Shown here piece after piece: positions 1 to 9,300 of a DNA stretch of 64,000 nt; positions within the stretch are counted from its first letter, which is position 1; every line of letters starts with the position of its first letter. Below the pieces are notes generated by a model. The model was not told where the DNA came from, did not search any database, and was given only the letters and a program-made list of their open reading frames with translations. This DNA comes from Pseudomonas sp. R4-35-07 (GTDB lineage Bacteria > Pseudomonadota > Gammaproteobacteria > Pseudomonadales > Pseudomonadaceae): the NCBI RefSeq assembly GCF_003852235.1, contig NZ_CP027732.1:1488001-1552000 (forward strand). The letters are read 5' to 3'. Made by a program: the position numbers and the translations under genes.

Positions 1-726
1 GCGCGTTATCTGGTGGTGCGTAACCGTGGCACCGACAAGGTGCGCAAAACCCTGTCTCCTATTGAGCCCGCTATCGTTGCCCAGGCCAGCGCCTTCAGCG
101 TGCCGGAGCAGAAGACCGTCAAGACACGCAACGTGCTCGCGGTGATTTTCTCTGGCACCTACAGCGCCGGCACCTTGTTGCTGTGGCTCACCTACTTCAT
201 GGGCCTGGTGATCGTTTATCTGCTCACCAGTTGGCTGCCAACCCTGATGCGCGACAGTGGCGCCAGCATGGAACAGGCCGCGTTCATCGGCGCCTTGTTC
301 CAGTTTGGCGGCGTATTGAGCGCAGTGGGCGTGGGCTGGGCGATGGATCGGTTCAACCCGCACAAGGTGATCGGCACCTTCTATCTGCTGGCCGGGGTAT
401 TTGCCTACGCGGTAGGGCAAAGCCTGGGCAATATCACCTTACTGGCCACCCTGGTGCTGATGGCCGGGATGTGCGTCAACGGTGCGCAATCGGCGATGCC
501 CTCCCTGGCCGCGCGTTTCTACCCGACCCAAGGCCGCGCCACCGGTGTGTCGTGGATGCTCGGTATTGGCCGTTTCGGTGCAATTCTGGGGGCGTGGATG
601 GGGGCTACCTTGCTGGGCCTGGGCTGGAATTTCGAGCAGGTGCTGACGGCATTGGTAATTCCGGCTGCGCTGGCCACCGCTGCCGTGGTGATCAAAGGCA
701 TGGTCAGCCATGCCGATGCGACCTGA
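1..726 (+). CDS. pcaK: PcaK-type aromatic acid:H+ symporter, MFS (C-terminal part)
   Basis: The reading frame is open from base 1, so the N-terminal half lies outside the window and only about 241 residues are visible. They carry the second six-helix bundle of a major facilitator transporter, starting after a polar central loop (to about residue 40), with an MFS loop motif around 'GWAMDRFNPHK'. PcaK proteins import 4-hydroxybenzoate or protocatechuate across the inner membrane. That assignment rests on the pca genes that follow at once on the same strand; the visible half alone would only say aromatic acid/H+ symporter family. Confidence 0.8.
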   Translation, partial: ARYLVVRNRGTDKVRKTLSPIEPAIVAQASAFSVPEQKTVKTRNVLAVIFSGTYSAGTLLLWLTYFMGLVIVYLLTSWLPTLMRDSGASMEQAAFIGALFQFGGVLSAVGVGWAMDRFNPHKVIGTFYLLAGVFAYAVGQSLGNITLLATLVLMAGMCVNGAQSAMPSLAARFYPTQGRATGVSWMLGIGRFGAILGAWMGATLLGLGWNFEQVLTALVIPAALATAAVVIKGMVSHADAT

Positions 727-743
727 TCTCTGGCGCGGTTAAC

Positions 744-832
744 TGTGGGAGGGGGCTTGCTCCCGATAGCGGTGGGTCAGTTGACTAATTCCTGACTGAT
801 ATATCGCTATCGGGGGCAAGCCCCCTCCCACA
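744..832. repeat. REP doublet (REPIN-like)
   Basis: Two inverted copies of a GC-rich REP sequence face each other: tgtgggagggggcttgctcc at the left end and its near reverse complement at the right end, with a short variable middle. It lies between the pcaK stop and pcaI. The same element recurs at 5136, 9203, 33028 and 42771. Such doublets are non-autonomous repeats mobilised by RAYT transposases, and no RAYT gene is in the window. It could fold in the mRNA and modulate read-through. Confidence 0.9.
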
Positions 833-993
833 TTGGATCGTGTTCGTTGAGGAGGTTAGGTAGGCAACAATTCGTTCGATAATCGAACACTGAGTCGATT
901 ATCGGATTGTTCCACCCATTTCCCCGGCTTAATCTTCAAGCACTTCGGCGCCACCTCAGCGCCTTTTTCGATCAACACCGGGAGCCCAACCCC

Positions 994-1851
994 ATGGCTG
1001 AAATTCTCACCCTGCGTGATGCGGTCAAGCGTTTCGTGAGCGACGGCGATACCGTCGCGCTCGAAGGCTTTACTCACCTGATCCCTACAGCCGCAGGTCA
1101 TGAAATCATTCGTCAGGGCAAAAAAGACCTGACGCTGGTGCGCATGACGCCTGACCTGATCTACGACCAGTTGATCGGTGCCGGCTGTGCGCGCAAGTTG
1201 ATTTTTTCCTGGGGCGGCAATCCTGGCGTGGGTTCCCTGCATCGCCTGCGCGACGCCGTGGAAAAACGCTGGCCGCAGCCACTGGAGATCGAAGAACACA
1301 GCCATGCCGACCTGGCCAATGCCTACGTTGCCGGCGCCTCCGGCCTGCCGTTTGCGGTGTTGCGTGCCTACGCCGGTTCCGACTTGCCCAAGGTCAACCC
1401 GCTGATCAAGACGGTCACTTGCCCATTCACCGGCGAGGTGCTGGCGGCAGTCCCGTCGGTACGCCCGGATGTCACGGTGATCCATGCGCAGAAGGCCGAC
1501 CGCAAGGGCAACGTTCTGCTCTGGGGCATTCTCGGCGTGCAGAAAGAGGCGGCCCTGGCGGCCAAGCGCTGCATCGTCACCGTCGAGGAAATCGTCGATG
1601 ACCTGAACGCGCCGATGAACAGCTGCGTATTGCCGACCTGGGCCCTTACCGCCGTGTGCCACGTACCCGGTGGCGCGCATCCGTCCTACGCCCACGGCTA
1701 CAACGAGCGGGACAACCGTTTCTACCAGGCGTGGGACCCGATTGCCCGCGACCGTGGGACGTTTACCGCCTGGATCGACGAATACATCCACGGCACCGCC
1801 GACTTCAGTGAATTCCAGGCCAAGCTGGCTGCTGCGCAGGAGGCCAAGTGA
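994..1851 (+). CDS. pcaI: 3-oxoadipate:succinyl-CoA transferase, subunit A
   Basis: This is the alpha subunit of a class I CoA transferase that moves CoA from succinyl-CoA to 3-oxoadipate, 285 residues. I start at ATG 994 (MAEILTLRDAV), which has a GGAG ribosome site 9 bases upstream; an in-frame upstream start at 907 would add an implausible 29-residue leader. It overlaps the next gene by one base and sits in the pca operon. At 285 and 259 residues the two subunits are longer than the roughly 230/213-residue PcaIJ of P. putida and, from memory, resemble CatIJ of Pseudomonas sp. B13. The substrate follows from context. Confidence 0.85.
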   Translation: MAEILTLRDAVKRFVSDGDTVALEGFTHLIPTAAGHEIIRQGKKDLTLVRMTPDLIYDQLIGAGCARKLIFSWGGNPGVGSLHRLRDAVEKRWPQPLEIEEHSHADLANAYVAGASGLPFAVLRAYAGSDLPKVNPLIKTVTCPFTGEVLAAVPSVRPDVTVIHAQKADRKGNVLLWGILGVQKEAALAAKRCIVTVEEIVDDLNAPMNSCVLPTWALTAVCHVPGGAHPSYAHGYNERDNRFYQAWDPIARDRGTFTAWIDEYIHGTADFSEFQAKLAAAQEAK

Positions 1852-2630
1852 TGGCTTACTCCACCAATGAAATGATGACCGTCGCCGCCGCGCGCCGCCT
1901 CAAGAACGGCTCGGTGTGCTTTGTCGGCATCGGCCTGCCGTCCAAGGCGGCCAACCTGGCGCGCCTGACTTCCTCGCCCGACGTGGTATTGATCTACGAG
2001 TCCGGCCCGATTGGCGCCAAGCCATCGGTGCTGCCGCTGTCCATCGGCGACGGTGAGCTGGCGGAAACCGCCGATACGGTGGTGCCTACCGGTGAGATCT
2101 TCCGCTACTGGCTGCAAGGCGGGCGCATCGACGTGGGCTTTCTTGGCGCGGCTCAGGTTGACCGTTTCGGCAACATCAACACCACCGTGGTCGGCGATTA
2201 TCACCAGCCCAAGGTGCGTTTGCCGGGGGCCGGCGGCGCGCCGGAGATCGCCGGTTCCGCCAAGAGCGTGTTGATCATCCTTAAACAGTCGTCCCGCTCG
2301 TTTGTCGACAAACTGGACTTCATCACCTCGGTCGGCCACGGCGAAGGTGGCGATTCGCGTAAACGCCTGGGCCTGCCGGGCGCCGGTCCCGTCGGCATCA
2401 TTACCGACCTGTGCATCATGGAGCCGGAGGAGGGCACCCATGAGTTCGTGGTGACCGCGTTGCATCCGGGCGTGACCCGTGAGCAGGTGACAGCGGCGAC
2501 CGGCTGGGCCATTCGTTTTGCCGAGCAGGTCGAGACCACCGCCGAGCCGACCGAGGTTGAACTGAGCGCGTTGCGTGACCTTGAGGCCCGCACCGCGGCC
2601 GCCCATGGCCAAGCGCCGGGAGAAGCCTGA
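1851..2630 (+). CDS. pcaJ: 3-oxoadipate:succinyl-CoA transferase, subunit B
   Basis: This is the beta subunit of the same CoA transferase, 259 residues, and the one expected to carry the catalytic glutamate. The '[11 protein letters not shown]' segment near residue 46 is the likely active-site region ('YESG'). ATG 1851 overlaps the pcaI stop and has a strong AGGAGG site at 1838-1843; a GTG one codon earlier is less likely. The stop overlaps the pcaF start (TGATG), so translation of pcaI, pcaJ and pcaF looks coupled. Length is that of the CatJ-type rather than the short PcaJ-type subunit. Confidence 0.85.
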   Translation: MAYSTNEMMTVAAARRLKNGSVCFVGIGLPSKAANLARLTSSPDVVLIYESGPIGAKPSVLPLSIGDGELAETADTVVPTGEIFRYWLQGGRIDVGFLGAAQVDRFGNINTTVVGDYHQPKVRLPGAGGAPEIAGSAKSVLIILKQSSRSFVDKLDFITSVGHGEGGDSRKRLGLPGAGPVGIITDLCIMEPEEGTHEFVVTALHPGVTREQVTAATGWAIRFAEQVETTAEPTEVELSALRDLEARTAAAHGQAPGEA

Positions 2631-3829
2631 TGCGTGATGTCTTTATCTGTGACGCTATCCGAACCCCCATCGGTCGTTTCGGCGGTGGCCTGTCCACGGT
2701 GCGTGCCGATGACCTGGCGGCCTTGCCGATCAAGGCACTGATGGAGCGCAACCCGACGGTGGACTGGAATGCCGTTGATGAAGTTTTCCTCGGCTGCGCC
2801 AACCAGGCCGGCGAAGACAACCGCAACGTGGCACGCATGGCACTGCTGCTGGCGGGCCTGCCGGAAACTACCCCAGGCGTGACCCTCAACCGCCTGTGCG
2901 CCTCGGGCATGGACGCCATCGGCACGGCCTTTCGCGCGATTGCCAGCGGCGAAATGGAGCTGGCGATTGCCGGTGGCGTCGAGTCGATGTCCCGCGCGCC
3001 GTTCGTGATGGGCAAGGCCGACGCGGCGTTTTCGCGCAGTATGAAACTGGAAGACACCACGATTGGCTGGCGCTTTATCAACCCGTTGATGAAGGCCCAG
3101 TACGGCGTGGATGCAATGCCGCAGACCGCCGATAACGTCGCCGACGACTACAGCATTTCCCGCGCCGACCAGGACGCGTTCGCCCTGCGCAGCCAGCAAC
3201 GTACCGCCGCCGCGCAGGCTGCCGGCTTCTTCGCCGAAGAAATCGTACCGGTGCGGGTCGCCCATAAAAAAGGCGAAACCCTGGTGGAGCACGATGAGCA
3301 TCCCAGGGACACCACCCTGGAGGCGCTGGCCAAACTCAAACCGGTGAATGGCCCCGACAAAACCGTGACCGCCGGCAATGCCTCAGGTGTCAACGATGGC
3401 GCTGCCGCGCTGATCCTGGCCTCTGGCGAGGCGGTGAAAAAACACGGGCTCACCGCCCGCGCCCGGGTACTGGGTATGGCCAGCGCCGGCGTCGCCCCGC
3501 GTGTGATGGGCATCGGCCCGGTGCCGGCGGTGCGCAAACTGGTGGAACGATTAGGCCTGGCGGTCACCGATTTTGACGTGATCGAGCTCAACGAAGCCTT
3601 CGCCAGCCAAGGCCTGGCAGTGCTGCGCGAGCTGGGCCTCGCCGACGATGCGCCCCAGGTCAACCCCAACGGAGGCGCCATCGCCCTGGGCCATCCCCTG
3701 GGCATGAGCGGCGCGCGGTTGGTACTGACCGCCCTGCATCAGCTGGAAAAAACCGGCGGCCGTAAAGGCCTGGCGACTATGTGTGTGGGCGTCGGCCAAG
3801 GCTTGGCCCTGGCGATTGAACGCATCTAA
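2630..3829 (+). CDS. pcaF: 3-oxoadipyl-CoA thiolase
   Basis: This thiolase cleaves 3-oxoadipyl-CoA with CoA into succinyl-CoA and acetyl-CoA, the last step of the beta-ketoadipate pathway. At 399 residues it is full length for the family. The three thiolase signatures are intact: nucleophilic Cys in '[11 protein letters not shown]' (about residue 90), the GHP histidine in '[12 protein letters not shown]' (about residue 353), and the second cysteine in 'CVGVGQG' near the C-terminus. It starts inside the pcaJ stop codon. Its operon position favours PcaF over a general acetyl-CoA acetyltransferase. Confidence 0.93.
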   Translation: MRDVFICDAIRTPIGRFGGGLSTVRADDLAALPIKALMERNPTVDWNAVDEVFLGCANQAGEDNRNVARMALLLAGLPETTPGVTLNRLCASGMDAIGTAFRAIASGEMELAIAGGVESMSRAPFVMGKADAAFSRSMKLEDTTIGWRFINPLMKAQYGVDAMPQTADNVADDYSISRADQDAFALRSQQRTAAAQAAGFFAEEIVPVRVAHKKGETLVEHDEHPRDTTLEALAKLKPVNGPDKTVTAGNASGVNDGAAALILASGEAVKKHGLTARARVLGMASAGVAPRVMGIGPVPAVRKLVERLGLAVTDFDVIELNEAFASQGLAVLRELGLADDAPQVNPNGGAIALGHPLGMSGARLVLTALHQLEKTGGRKGLATMCVGVGQGLALAIERI

Positions 3830-3846
3830 CAAGAGAGGATTGCTCC

Positions 3847-4551
3847 ATGAGTGACAAGCCCGGTTACCGGCGCCCGCAAGCGGGCACTCAACCTGATTAC
3901 CTGCACCCGGCCTACCAGTCGACGAACCTGCGTTCGCCGTCCCAGCCGTTGGTGTTCCTGCCCCATTCGTTGTCGGAAATCACCGGCCCGACCATCGGTG
4001 CCGAGCGCATCGATGCCCAGGACAACGACCTCACCGCCCAGCATGAAGGCGAGCCTCAGGGCGAGCGCATCATCGTTCACGGGCGTGTGCTGGACGAGAA
4101 CGGCCTGCCGGTGCCGGGCATCCTCGTGGAGATCTGGCAAGCCAACGCCGCCGGTCGCTACAACCACAAGCGCGACCTGCACGATGCGCCGCTGGACCCG
4201 AACTTCAGCGGCACCGGGCGCACCGTCACCGACGCCGACGGCTGGTACCAGTTCCAGACCATCAAGCCCGGCGCCTACCCGTGGGGCAACCACCACAACG
4301 CCTGGCGCCCGGCGCATATCCACTTTTCGCTGTTCGGCCCGAGTGTGCTGACGCGCCTGGTCACGCAAATGTATTTCCCCGGTGACCCGCTGCTGGAATA
4401 CGACCCGATCTACAACTGTGTGCCGGACACCCGCGCCAAGCAACGCTTGATCGCCAGTTTCGACCTGGAAAAAACCATTCCTTCCTATGCCCTCGGCTAC
4501 CGCTGGGACATCGTCTTGCGCGGCCGCGACGCCACGCCGATGGAGAAATGA
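3847..4551 (+). CDS. pcaH: Protocatechuate 3,4-dioxygenase, beta subunit
   Basis: This is the iron-bearing subunit of the intradiol dioxygenase that opens protocatechuate to 3-carboxy-cis,cis-muconate. It has 234 residues, the usual size. The four non-heme Fe(III) ligands can be placed by motif: Tyr105 in 'GRYNHK', Tyr144 in 'GAYPWG', and His157 and His159 in 'PAHIHFS'. It begins 17 bases after pcaF behind an AGAGGA site and is followed one base later by pcaG. In many pseudomonads pcaHG is a separate operon; here it sits inside the catabolic cluster. Confidence 0.95.
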   Translation: MSDKPGYRRPQAGTQPDYLHPAYQSTNLRSPSQPLVFLPHSLSEITGPTIGAERIDAQDNDLTAQHEGEPQGERIIVHGRVLDENGLPVPGILVEIWQANAAGRYNHKRDLHDAPLDPNFSGTGRTVTDADGWYQFQTIKPGAYPWGNHHNAWRPAHIHFSLFGPSVLTRLVTQMYFPGDPLLEYDPIYNCVPDTRAKQRLIASFDLEKTIPSYALGYRWDIVLRGRDATPMEK

Positions 4552-4552
4552 G

Positions 4553-5119
4553 ATGAGCCTTTACGCAACCACGTCCCACACCGTCGGGCCGTATTACCAC
4601 ATCGGCCTGACCTGGCTTAACCGCGAAGACCTGACCGTCGCCGCCACCCTCGGCGAGCGCGTGGCGATCAGCGGGCAGGTGCTGGACGGTAACGGTGAGG
4701 TGGTCAACGACGCCATGCTTGAGGTCTGGCAGGCGAACGCCGCCGGCAAATACGCCCACCCTGAAGACGAGCAGGACAAAGCGCTGGACCCGCACTTTGA
4801 AGGCTTCGGCCGCGTGCCGGTGGACGCCGAAGGGCGCTTTAGCTTTACCACGATCAAGCCGGGCAGCGTGCCGGGGCTTAAGGGCACGACCCAGGCGCCG
4901 CATCTGGTCGTGCTGGTGTTTGCCCGTGGTTTGGTGAAGCACCTGCTGACGCGGATTTATTTTGACGGTGAAGCGTTGAATGGGGATGACCCGCTGCTGG
5001 CGTGTGTGCCGGCTGAGCGGCGCGGTACCTTGATTGCCAAGCCGGATGCGGCGGGTGTGCATCAGTGGAATGTCATTTTGCAAGGGACAGATAAGGAAAC
5101 GGTGTTCTTCGATTACTGA
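4553..5119 (+). CDS. pcaG: Protocatechuate 3,4-dioxygenase, alpha subunit
   Basis: This is the alpha subunit that pairs with PcaH and shapes the active site but lacks the full iron-ligand set, as is normal for PcaG. It has 188 residues; I start at ATG 4553 ('MSLYATTSHTVGPYYHIGL'), which is 1 base after the pcaH stop. The intradiol fold is shown by 'LEVWQANAAGKYAHP', parallel to PcaH. Where PcaH has the HIH pair, this protein reads 'APHLVVLVFARG'. A REP doublet follows, separating pcaHG from pcaT. Confidence 0.94.
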   Translation: MSLYATTSHTVGPYYHIGLTWLNREDLTVAATLGERVAISGQVLDGNGEVVNDAMLEVWQANAAGKYAHPEDEQDKALDPHFEGFGRVPVDAEGRFSFTTIKPGSVPGLKGTTQAPHLVVLVFARGLVKHLLTRIYFDGEALNGDDPLLACVPAERRGTLIAKPDAAGVHQWNVILQGTDKETVFFDY

Positions 5120-5135
5120 GTTGGCTGGAGGGCCT

Positions 5136-5209
5136 CATCGGGGGCAAGCCCCCTCCCACATTTTGACCGCGCCGCCTATCAAGTGTGGGAGGGGGCTTGC
5201 CCCCGATAG
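5136..5209. repeat. REP doublet, opposite orientation
   Basis: This is the same REP sequence as at 744, but the two halves are arranged the other way round: the ccccctcccaca half comes first and the tgtgggaggggg half second. Spacing is short. It sits between pcaG and pcaT and may limit transcription between the two halves of the cluster. Confidence 0.88.
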
Positions 5210-5305
5210 GGCCCTCCCAGGCAACACTGGCCGAAAAGTCTGCTTGCGGAACATGGTTGTTGCCAAGTATGTCTAGGCTATAACCGTTCCCATTGAGTAA
5301 AAACC

Positions 5306-6601
5306 ATGACAACAAAAACCAGTCACTACACCGGAGAAGAACGCAGCAAACGGATTTTTGCGATTGTCGGTGCTTCCTCCGGCAACCTGGTCGAATGGTT
5401 CGACTTCTACGTCTATGCCTTCTGCGCCATCTACTTCGCCCCGGCGTTTTTTCCGTCGGACGACCCCACCGTTCAACTGCTCAACACCGCGGGCGTATTC
5501 GCCGCCGGGTTCCTGATGCGCCCCATCGGCGGCTGGCTGTTCGGCCGGGTGGCCGACAAGCATGGCCGCAAGAACTCAATGATGATCTCGGTGCTGATGA
5601 TGTGCGCCGGCTCCCTGGTCATCGCCTTCCTGCCCACTTACAAGGATATCGGCGCCTGGGCCCCGGCGCTGCTGTTGGTGGCGCGGCTGTTCCAGGGGTT
5701 GTCGGTGGGTGGCGAATACGGCACCACGGCCACCTACATGAGCGAAGTGGCGCTCAAGGGGCAGCGCGGTTTCTTCGCCTCGTTCCAGTACGTGACCCTG
5801 ATCGGCGGGCAGTTGCTGGCGGTGCTGGTGGTGGTGATCCTGCAACAGATCCTCACCGAAGAAGAGTTGCGCGCCTGGGGCTGGCGGATTCCGTTCGTGA
5901 TCGGCGCCATTGCGGCGGTGATCTCCCTGCTGCTGCGTCGCACCCTCAAGGAAACCACCAGCAAGGAAATGCGTGAAGACAAGGACGCCGGCAGTATCGT
6001 CGCGCTGTTCCGTGACCACGGCAAAGCGTTCATCACGGTGCTGGGCTACACCGCCGGCGGCTCGCTGATTTTCTATACCTTCACCACCTACATGCAGAAG
6101 TACCTGGTGAACACCGTCGGTATGCACGCCAAGACGTCCAGCTACATCATGACCGGCGCGCTGTTTCTCTACATGTGCATGCAGCCACTGTTCGGCATGC
6201 TGGCCGACAAGATCGGCCGGCGCAATTCCATGCTCTGGTTCGCCGGCCTCGGCACGCTGTTTACGGTGCCGATCCTGCTGACCCTGAAAACCGTCACCAG
6301 TCCGTTCCTGGCCTTTGTCCTGATTACCCTGGCCCTGGCGATCGTCAGCTTCTACACCTCCATCAGCGGCCTGGTCAAAGCCGAGATGTTCCCGCCCCAG
6401 GTACGCGCCTTGGGCGTGGGCCTGGCGTACGCCGTGGCCAACGCGGTGTTCGGCGGTTCGGCGGAAGTGGTCGCATTGAGCCTGAAGTCCATCGGTATGG
6501 AAAACACCTTCTACTGGTACGTCACCGCGATGATGGCGGTGGCGTTCCTGTTCAGTTTGCGTCTGCCCAAACAGGCCGCTTATTTGCACCATGATTTGTA
6601 A
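5306..6601 (+). CDS. pcaT: PcaT-type dicarboxylate:H+ symporter, MFS
   Basis: This is a 431-residue, 12-helix transporter of the metabolite:H+ symporter branch (ShiA/KgtP/PcaT). The family signatures are visible: '[13 protein letters not shown]' at about residues 27-39, the '[13 protein letters not shown]' loop 2-3 motif near residue 80, and '[16 protein letters not shown]' near 135. PcaT is described as a beta-ketoadipate transporter. Here it lies 10 bases upstream of pcaB on the same strand, so the role is inferred from position; a 2-oxoglutarate permease would look similar. Confidence 0.85.
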   Translation: MTTKTSHYTGEERSKRIFAIVGASSGNLVEWFDFYVYAFCAIYFAPAFFPSDDPTVQLLNTAGVFAAGFLMRPIGGWLFGRVADKHGRKNSMMISVLMMCAGSLVIAFLPTYKDIGAWAPALLLVARLFQGLSVGGEYGTTATYMSEVALKGQRGFFASFQYVTLIGGQLLAVLVVVILQQILTEEELRAWGWRIPFVIGAIAAVISLLLRRTLKETTSKEMREDKDAGSIVALFRDHGKAFITVLGYTAGGSLIFYTFTTYMQKYLVNTVGMHAKTSSYIMTGALFLYMCMQPLFGMLADKIGRRNSMLWFAGLGTLFTVPILLTLKTVTSPFLAFVLITLALAIVSFYTSISGLVKAEMFPPQVRALGVGLAYAVANAVFGGSAEVVALSLKSIGMENTFYWYVTAMMAVAFLFSLRLPKQAAYLHHDL

Positions 6602-6611
6602 GGGATGAGCT

Positions 6612-7976
6612 ATGACACTGCGCACGAGCAACCAACTGTTCGACGCTTACTTCACCGCTGACAGCATGGCCGAGGTGTTCTGCGACCAGGGCCGCCTGCA
6701 GGGCATGCTGGATTTCGAGGCCGCGCTGGCCCGGGCCGAGGCCCAGGTCGGGCTGATCCCGCAGGCCGCCGTGGCACCGATTGCCCAGGCCTGCCTGGCC
6801 TCGTTGTATGACGTGGACGCGCTCAGCGTGGCGATTGCCACGGCGGGTAACTCGGCGATTCCATTGGTCAAGGCGCTGGGCAAGCTGATTGCCGAGGCAG
6901 ATGCCGGGGCCGAGCGCTATGTGCACCTGGGCGCCACCAGCCAGGATGTGATGGACACCGGCCTGGTGGTGCAGTTGCGCCGCGCGCTGGGGTTGATCGA
7001 AGCGGACCTGGCGCGGTTGGGCGATGTGCTGGCCGCCCAGGCGCAGCGGCATGCGTCGACACCCTTGGCAGGCCGCACCTGGCTGCAACACGCCACGCCC
7101 GTCACCCTAGGCATGAAAATCGCCGGCTGGCTGGGCGCGGTGACGCGCAGTCGTCAGCGGCTGGTGGAATTGAAACCGCGTTTGCTGGTGCTGCAATTTG
7201 GCGGGGCCTCGGGCACCCTGGCGGCGCTCGGCGAGCAGGCCATGCCGGTGGCACAGGCCTTGGCCGCCGAGCTGCAACTGGCCTTGCCCGAACAGCCCTG
7301 GCACACGCAACGTGATCGCCTGGTGGAGTTCGCCAGCGTGCTGGGCCTGATCGCCGGCAGCCTTGGCAAGCTGGGCCGCGATATCAGCCTGTTGATGCAA
7401 ACCGAAGCGGCGGAAGTGTTCGAGCCCTCGGCGCCGGGCAAGGGCGGTTCGTCAACCATGCCCCATAAGCGCAACCCCGTCGGCGCTGCGGTGCTGATCA
7501 GCGCCGCGACCCGCGTTCCCGGTCTGGTGTCGACGCTGTTCAGTGCCATGCCCCAGGAGCATGAACGCAGCCTGGGACTGTGGCATGCCGAATGGGAAAC
7601 CTTGCCCGAGATCTGCCGATTGGTATCGGGTGCACTGCAACAGGCGCTGCTGCTCAGCGAAGGCCTGGAGGTGGATGCCGCGCGCATGGCCCGCAACCTC
7701 GACCTGACCCAGGGCCTGGTGCTGGCCGAAGCCGTCAGCATCGTGCTGGCCCAACGCCTGGGCCGTGAAACCGCGCATCACCTGTTGGAGCAGTGCTGCA
7801 AGCGCGCCGTCACCGAACAGCGCCATTTACGTGCTGTGCTGGCGGACGCGCCGCAGATCACCGCCGAGCTGTCTTCGGCCGAACTGGACCGTTTGCTCGA
7901 CCCGGCCCACTACTTGGGCCAGGCTCAGACCTGGGTCAGCCGCGCCGTGACCGAACACTTTGGATTGACTGCGTAA
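6612..7976 (+). CDS. pcaB: 3-carboxy-cis,cis-muconate cycloisomerase
   Basis: PcaB lactonises 3-carboxy-cis,cis-muconate to 4-carboxymuconolactone, the step after PcaHG. It belongs to the fumarase/argininosuccinate lyase superfamily; the signature loop 'GSSTMPHKRNP' lies at about residues 279-289, and the upstream 'TSQDVMDTG' segment is also typical. The length of 454 residues fits. It starts 10 bases after pcaT with a GGGATGAGC context, and pcaD begins 10 bases after its stop, so pcaTBDC is a tight unit. Confidence 0.94.
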   Translation: MTLRTSNQLFDAYFTADSMAEVFCDQGRLQGMLDFEAALARAEAQVGLIPQAAVAPIAQACLASLYDVDALSVAIATAGNSAIPLVKALGKLIAEADAGAERYVHLGATSQDVMDTGLVVQLRRALGLIEADLARLGDVLAAQAQRHASTPLAGRTWLQHATPVTLGMKIAGWLGAVTRSRQRLVELKPRLLVLQFGGASGTLAALGEQAMPVAQALAAELQLALPEQPWHTQRDRLVEFASVLGLIAGSLGKLGRDISLLMQTEAAEVFEPSAPGKGGSSTMPHKRNPVGAAVLISAATRVPGLVSTLFSAMPQEHERSLGLWHAEWETLPEICRLVSGALQQALLLSEGLEVDAARMARNLDLTQGLVLAEAVSIVLAQRLGRETAHHLLEQCCKRAVTEQRHLRAVLADAPQITAELSSAELDRLLDPAHYLGQAQTWVSRAVTEHFGLTA

Positions 7977-7986
7977 GGAGACCGCT

Positions 7987-8778
7987 GTGGCTTTCGTACA
8001 ACTCGCCGAGGGCGAACTGCATTACCAACTCGATGGGCCCATTGATGCGCCGGTATTGGTGCTGTCCAATTCCCTGGGCACCGACCTGCATATGTGGGAC
8101 ATCCAGATCCCGGCGTTCACCGAGCATTTTCGTGTGCTGCGCTTCGACACCCGTGGCCATGGCAAGTCCCTGGTCACCGCAGGGCCCTACAGCATCGAAC
8201 AACTGGGCCAGGATGTGCTCGCGTTGCTGGATGCGCTGGATATTCAGCGCGCGCATTTTTGCGGGTTGTCCATGGGCGGGCTGATCGGCCAGTGGCTGGG
8301 CATCAACGCAGGAAAGCGGCTGCACCGCCTGGTGCTGTGCAACACCGCCGCCAAGATCGGCACGCCAGAGGTGTGGAACCCGCGCATCGACATGGTCTTG
8401 CGCGATGGCGCGGCGGCAATGGTCGCGCTGCGCGATGCCTCGATTGCACGCTGGTTCACCGCCGATTTTGCCGCCGCCCATCCCCACCAGGCCAAGCAGA
8501 TCACCGACATGCTCGCGGCCACCTCGCCCGAGGGCTATGCCGCCAACTGCGCGGCGGTGCGTGATGCCGATTTCCGTGAGCAGTTGGCGTCGATCAAGGT
8601 ACCGACCCTGGCGATTGCCGGCACGGAAGACGCGGTAACACCGCCGGCCGGCAGCCACTTTATCCAGAACCATGTACAGGGCGCCGAATACGCCGAGTTC
8701 TATGCGGCGCACCTGTCCAATGTCCAGGCCGGCGCTGCCTTCAGCGACCGCGTCATTGAATTTCTGCTGGGCCGCTGA
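7987..8778 (+). CDS. pcaD: 3-oxoadipate enol-lactonase
   Basis: PcaD hydrolyses 3-oxoadipate enol-lactone to 3-oxoadipate. It is an alpha/beta hydrolase of 263 residues. The nucleophile elbow is 'CGLSMGG' at about residue 95, and a late 'AAHLSNVQ' carries the likely catalytic His. The start is GTG at 7987, preceded by AAGGAG. It lies between pcaB and pcaC, the usual order. PcaC and PcaD are separate genes here, not fused as in some actinobacteria. Confidence 0.94.
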   Translation: MAFVQLAEGELHYQLDGPIDAPVLVLSNSLGTDLHMWDIQIPAFTEHFRVLRFDTRGHGKSLVTAGPYSIEQLGQDVLALLDALDIQRAHFCGLSMGGLIGQWLGINAGKRLHRLVLCNTAAKIGTPEVWNPRIDMVLRDGAAAMVALRDASIARWFTADFAAAHPHQAKQITDMLAATSPEGYAANCAAVRDADFREQLASIKVPTLAIAGTEDAVTPPAGSHFIQNHVQGAEYAEFYAAHLSNVQAGAAFSDRVIEFLLGR

Positions 8779-8788
8779 GGAGCTTTTC

Positions 8789-9184
8789 GTGGACGAGAAA
8801 CAACGTTATGCCGAAGGTCTGCAAGTGCGCCGCGACGTGCTGGGCGACGCCCATGTCGAGCGCAGCCTCAACGCGCTGACCGAATTCAACAGCGAGTTCC
8901 AGGAAATGATCACCCGCCATGCCTGGGGCGACATCTGGACCCGTCCAGGCTTGCCCCGGCACACCCGCAGCCTGATCACCATTGCCATGCTGATCGGCAT
9001 GAACCGCACAGAAGAGTTGAAGCTGCATCTACGTGCCGCCGCGAGCAACGGCGTGACCCGCGCCGAAATCAAGGAAGTGCTGATGCAGAGCGCGATCTAC
9101 TGCGGCATACCGGCGGCGAATGCGACGTTTCATCTGGCCGAGTCGGTGTGGGATGAGTTGGGTGTCGAATCACGCGAGACCTGA
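8789..9184 (+). CDS. pcaC: 4-carboxymuconolactone decarboxylase
   Basis: PcaC decarboxylates gamma-carboxymuconolactone to 3-oxoadipate enol-lactone. It has 131 residues from a GTG start at 8789, 10 bases after pcaD and preceded by GAGGAG; longer in-frame starts would run through pcaD. Family features are 'WGDIWTRPGL' near residue 48 and 'EIKEVLMQSAIYCGIPAAN' near 92, the AhpD/CMD fold helices. It is the last gene of the pca cluster, and a REP doublet follows. Confidence 0.94.
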   Translation: MDEKQRYAEGLQVRRDVLGDAHVERSLNALTEFNSEFQEMITRHAWGDIWTRPGLPRHTRSLITIAMLIGMNRTEELKLHLRAAASNGVTRAEIKEVLMQSAIYCGIPAANATFHLAESVWDELGVESRET

Positions 9185-9202
9185 CTCTGGAACACAGGCA
9201 AA

Positions 9203-9292
9203 TGTGGGAGGGGGCTTGCTCCCGATGACGGTGTGTCAGTCAGCAGATGTAGTGGCTGAACCACCGCTATCGGGAGCAAGCCCCCTCCCACA
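9203..9292. repeat. REP doublet
   Basis: This is a head-to-head REP pair of the same type and orientation as at 744 (tgtgggagggggcttgctcc ... gggagcaagccccctcccac). It occupies the space between the convergent ends of pcaC and the deacetylase gene. In that position it could also act as a bidirectional mRNA-end structure. Confidence 0.9.
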
Positions 9293-9300
9293 TTCAGGCA

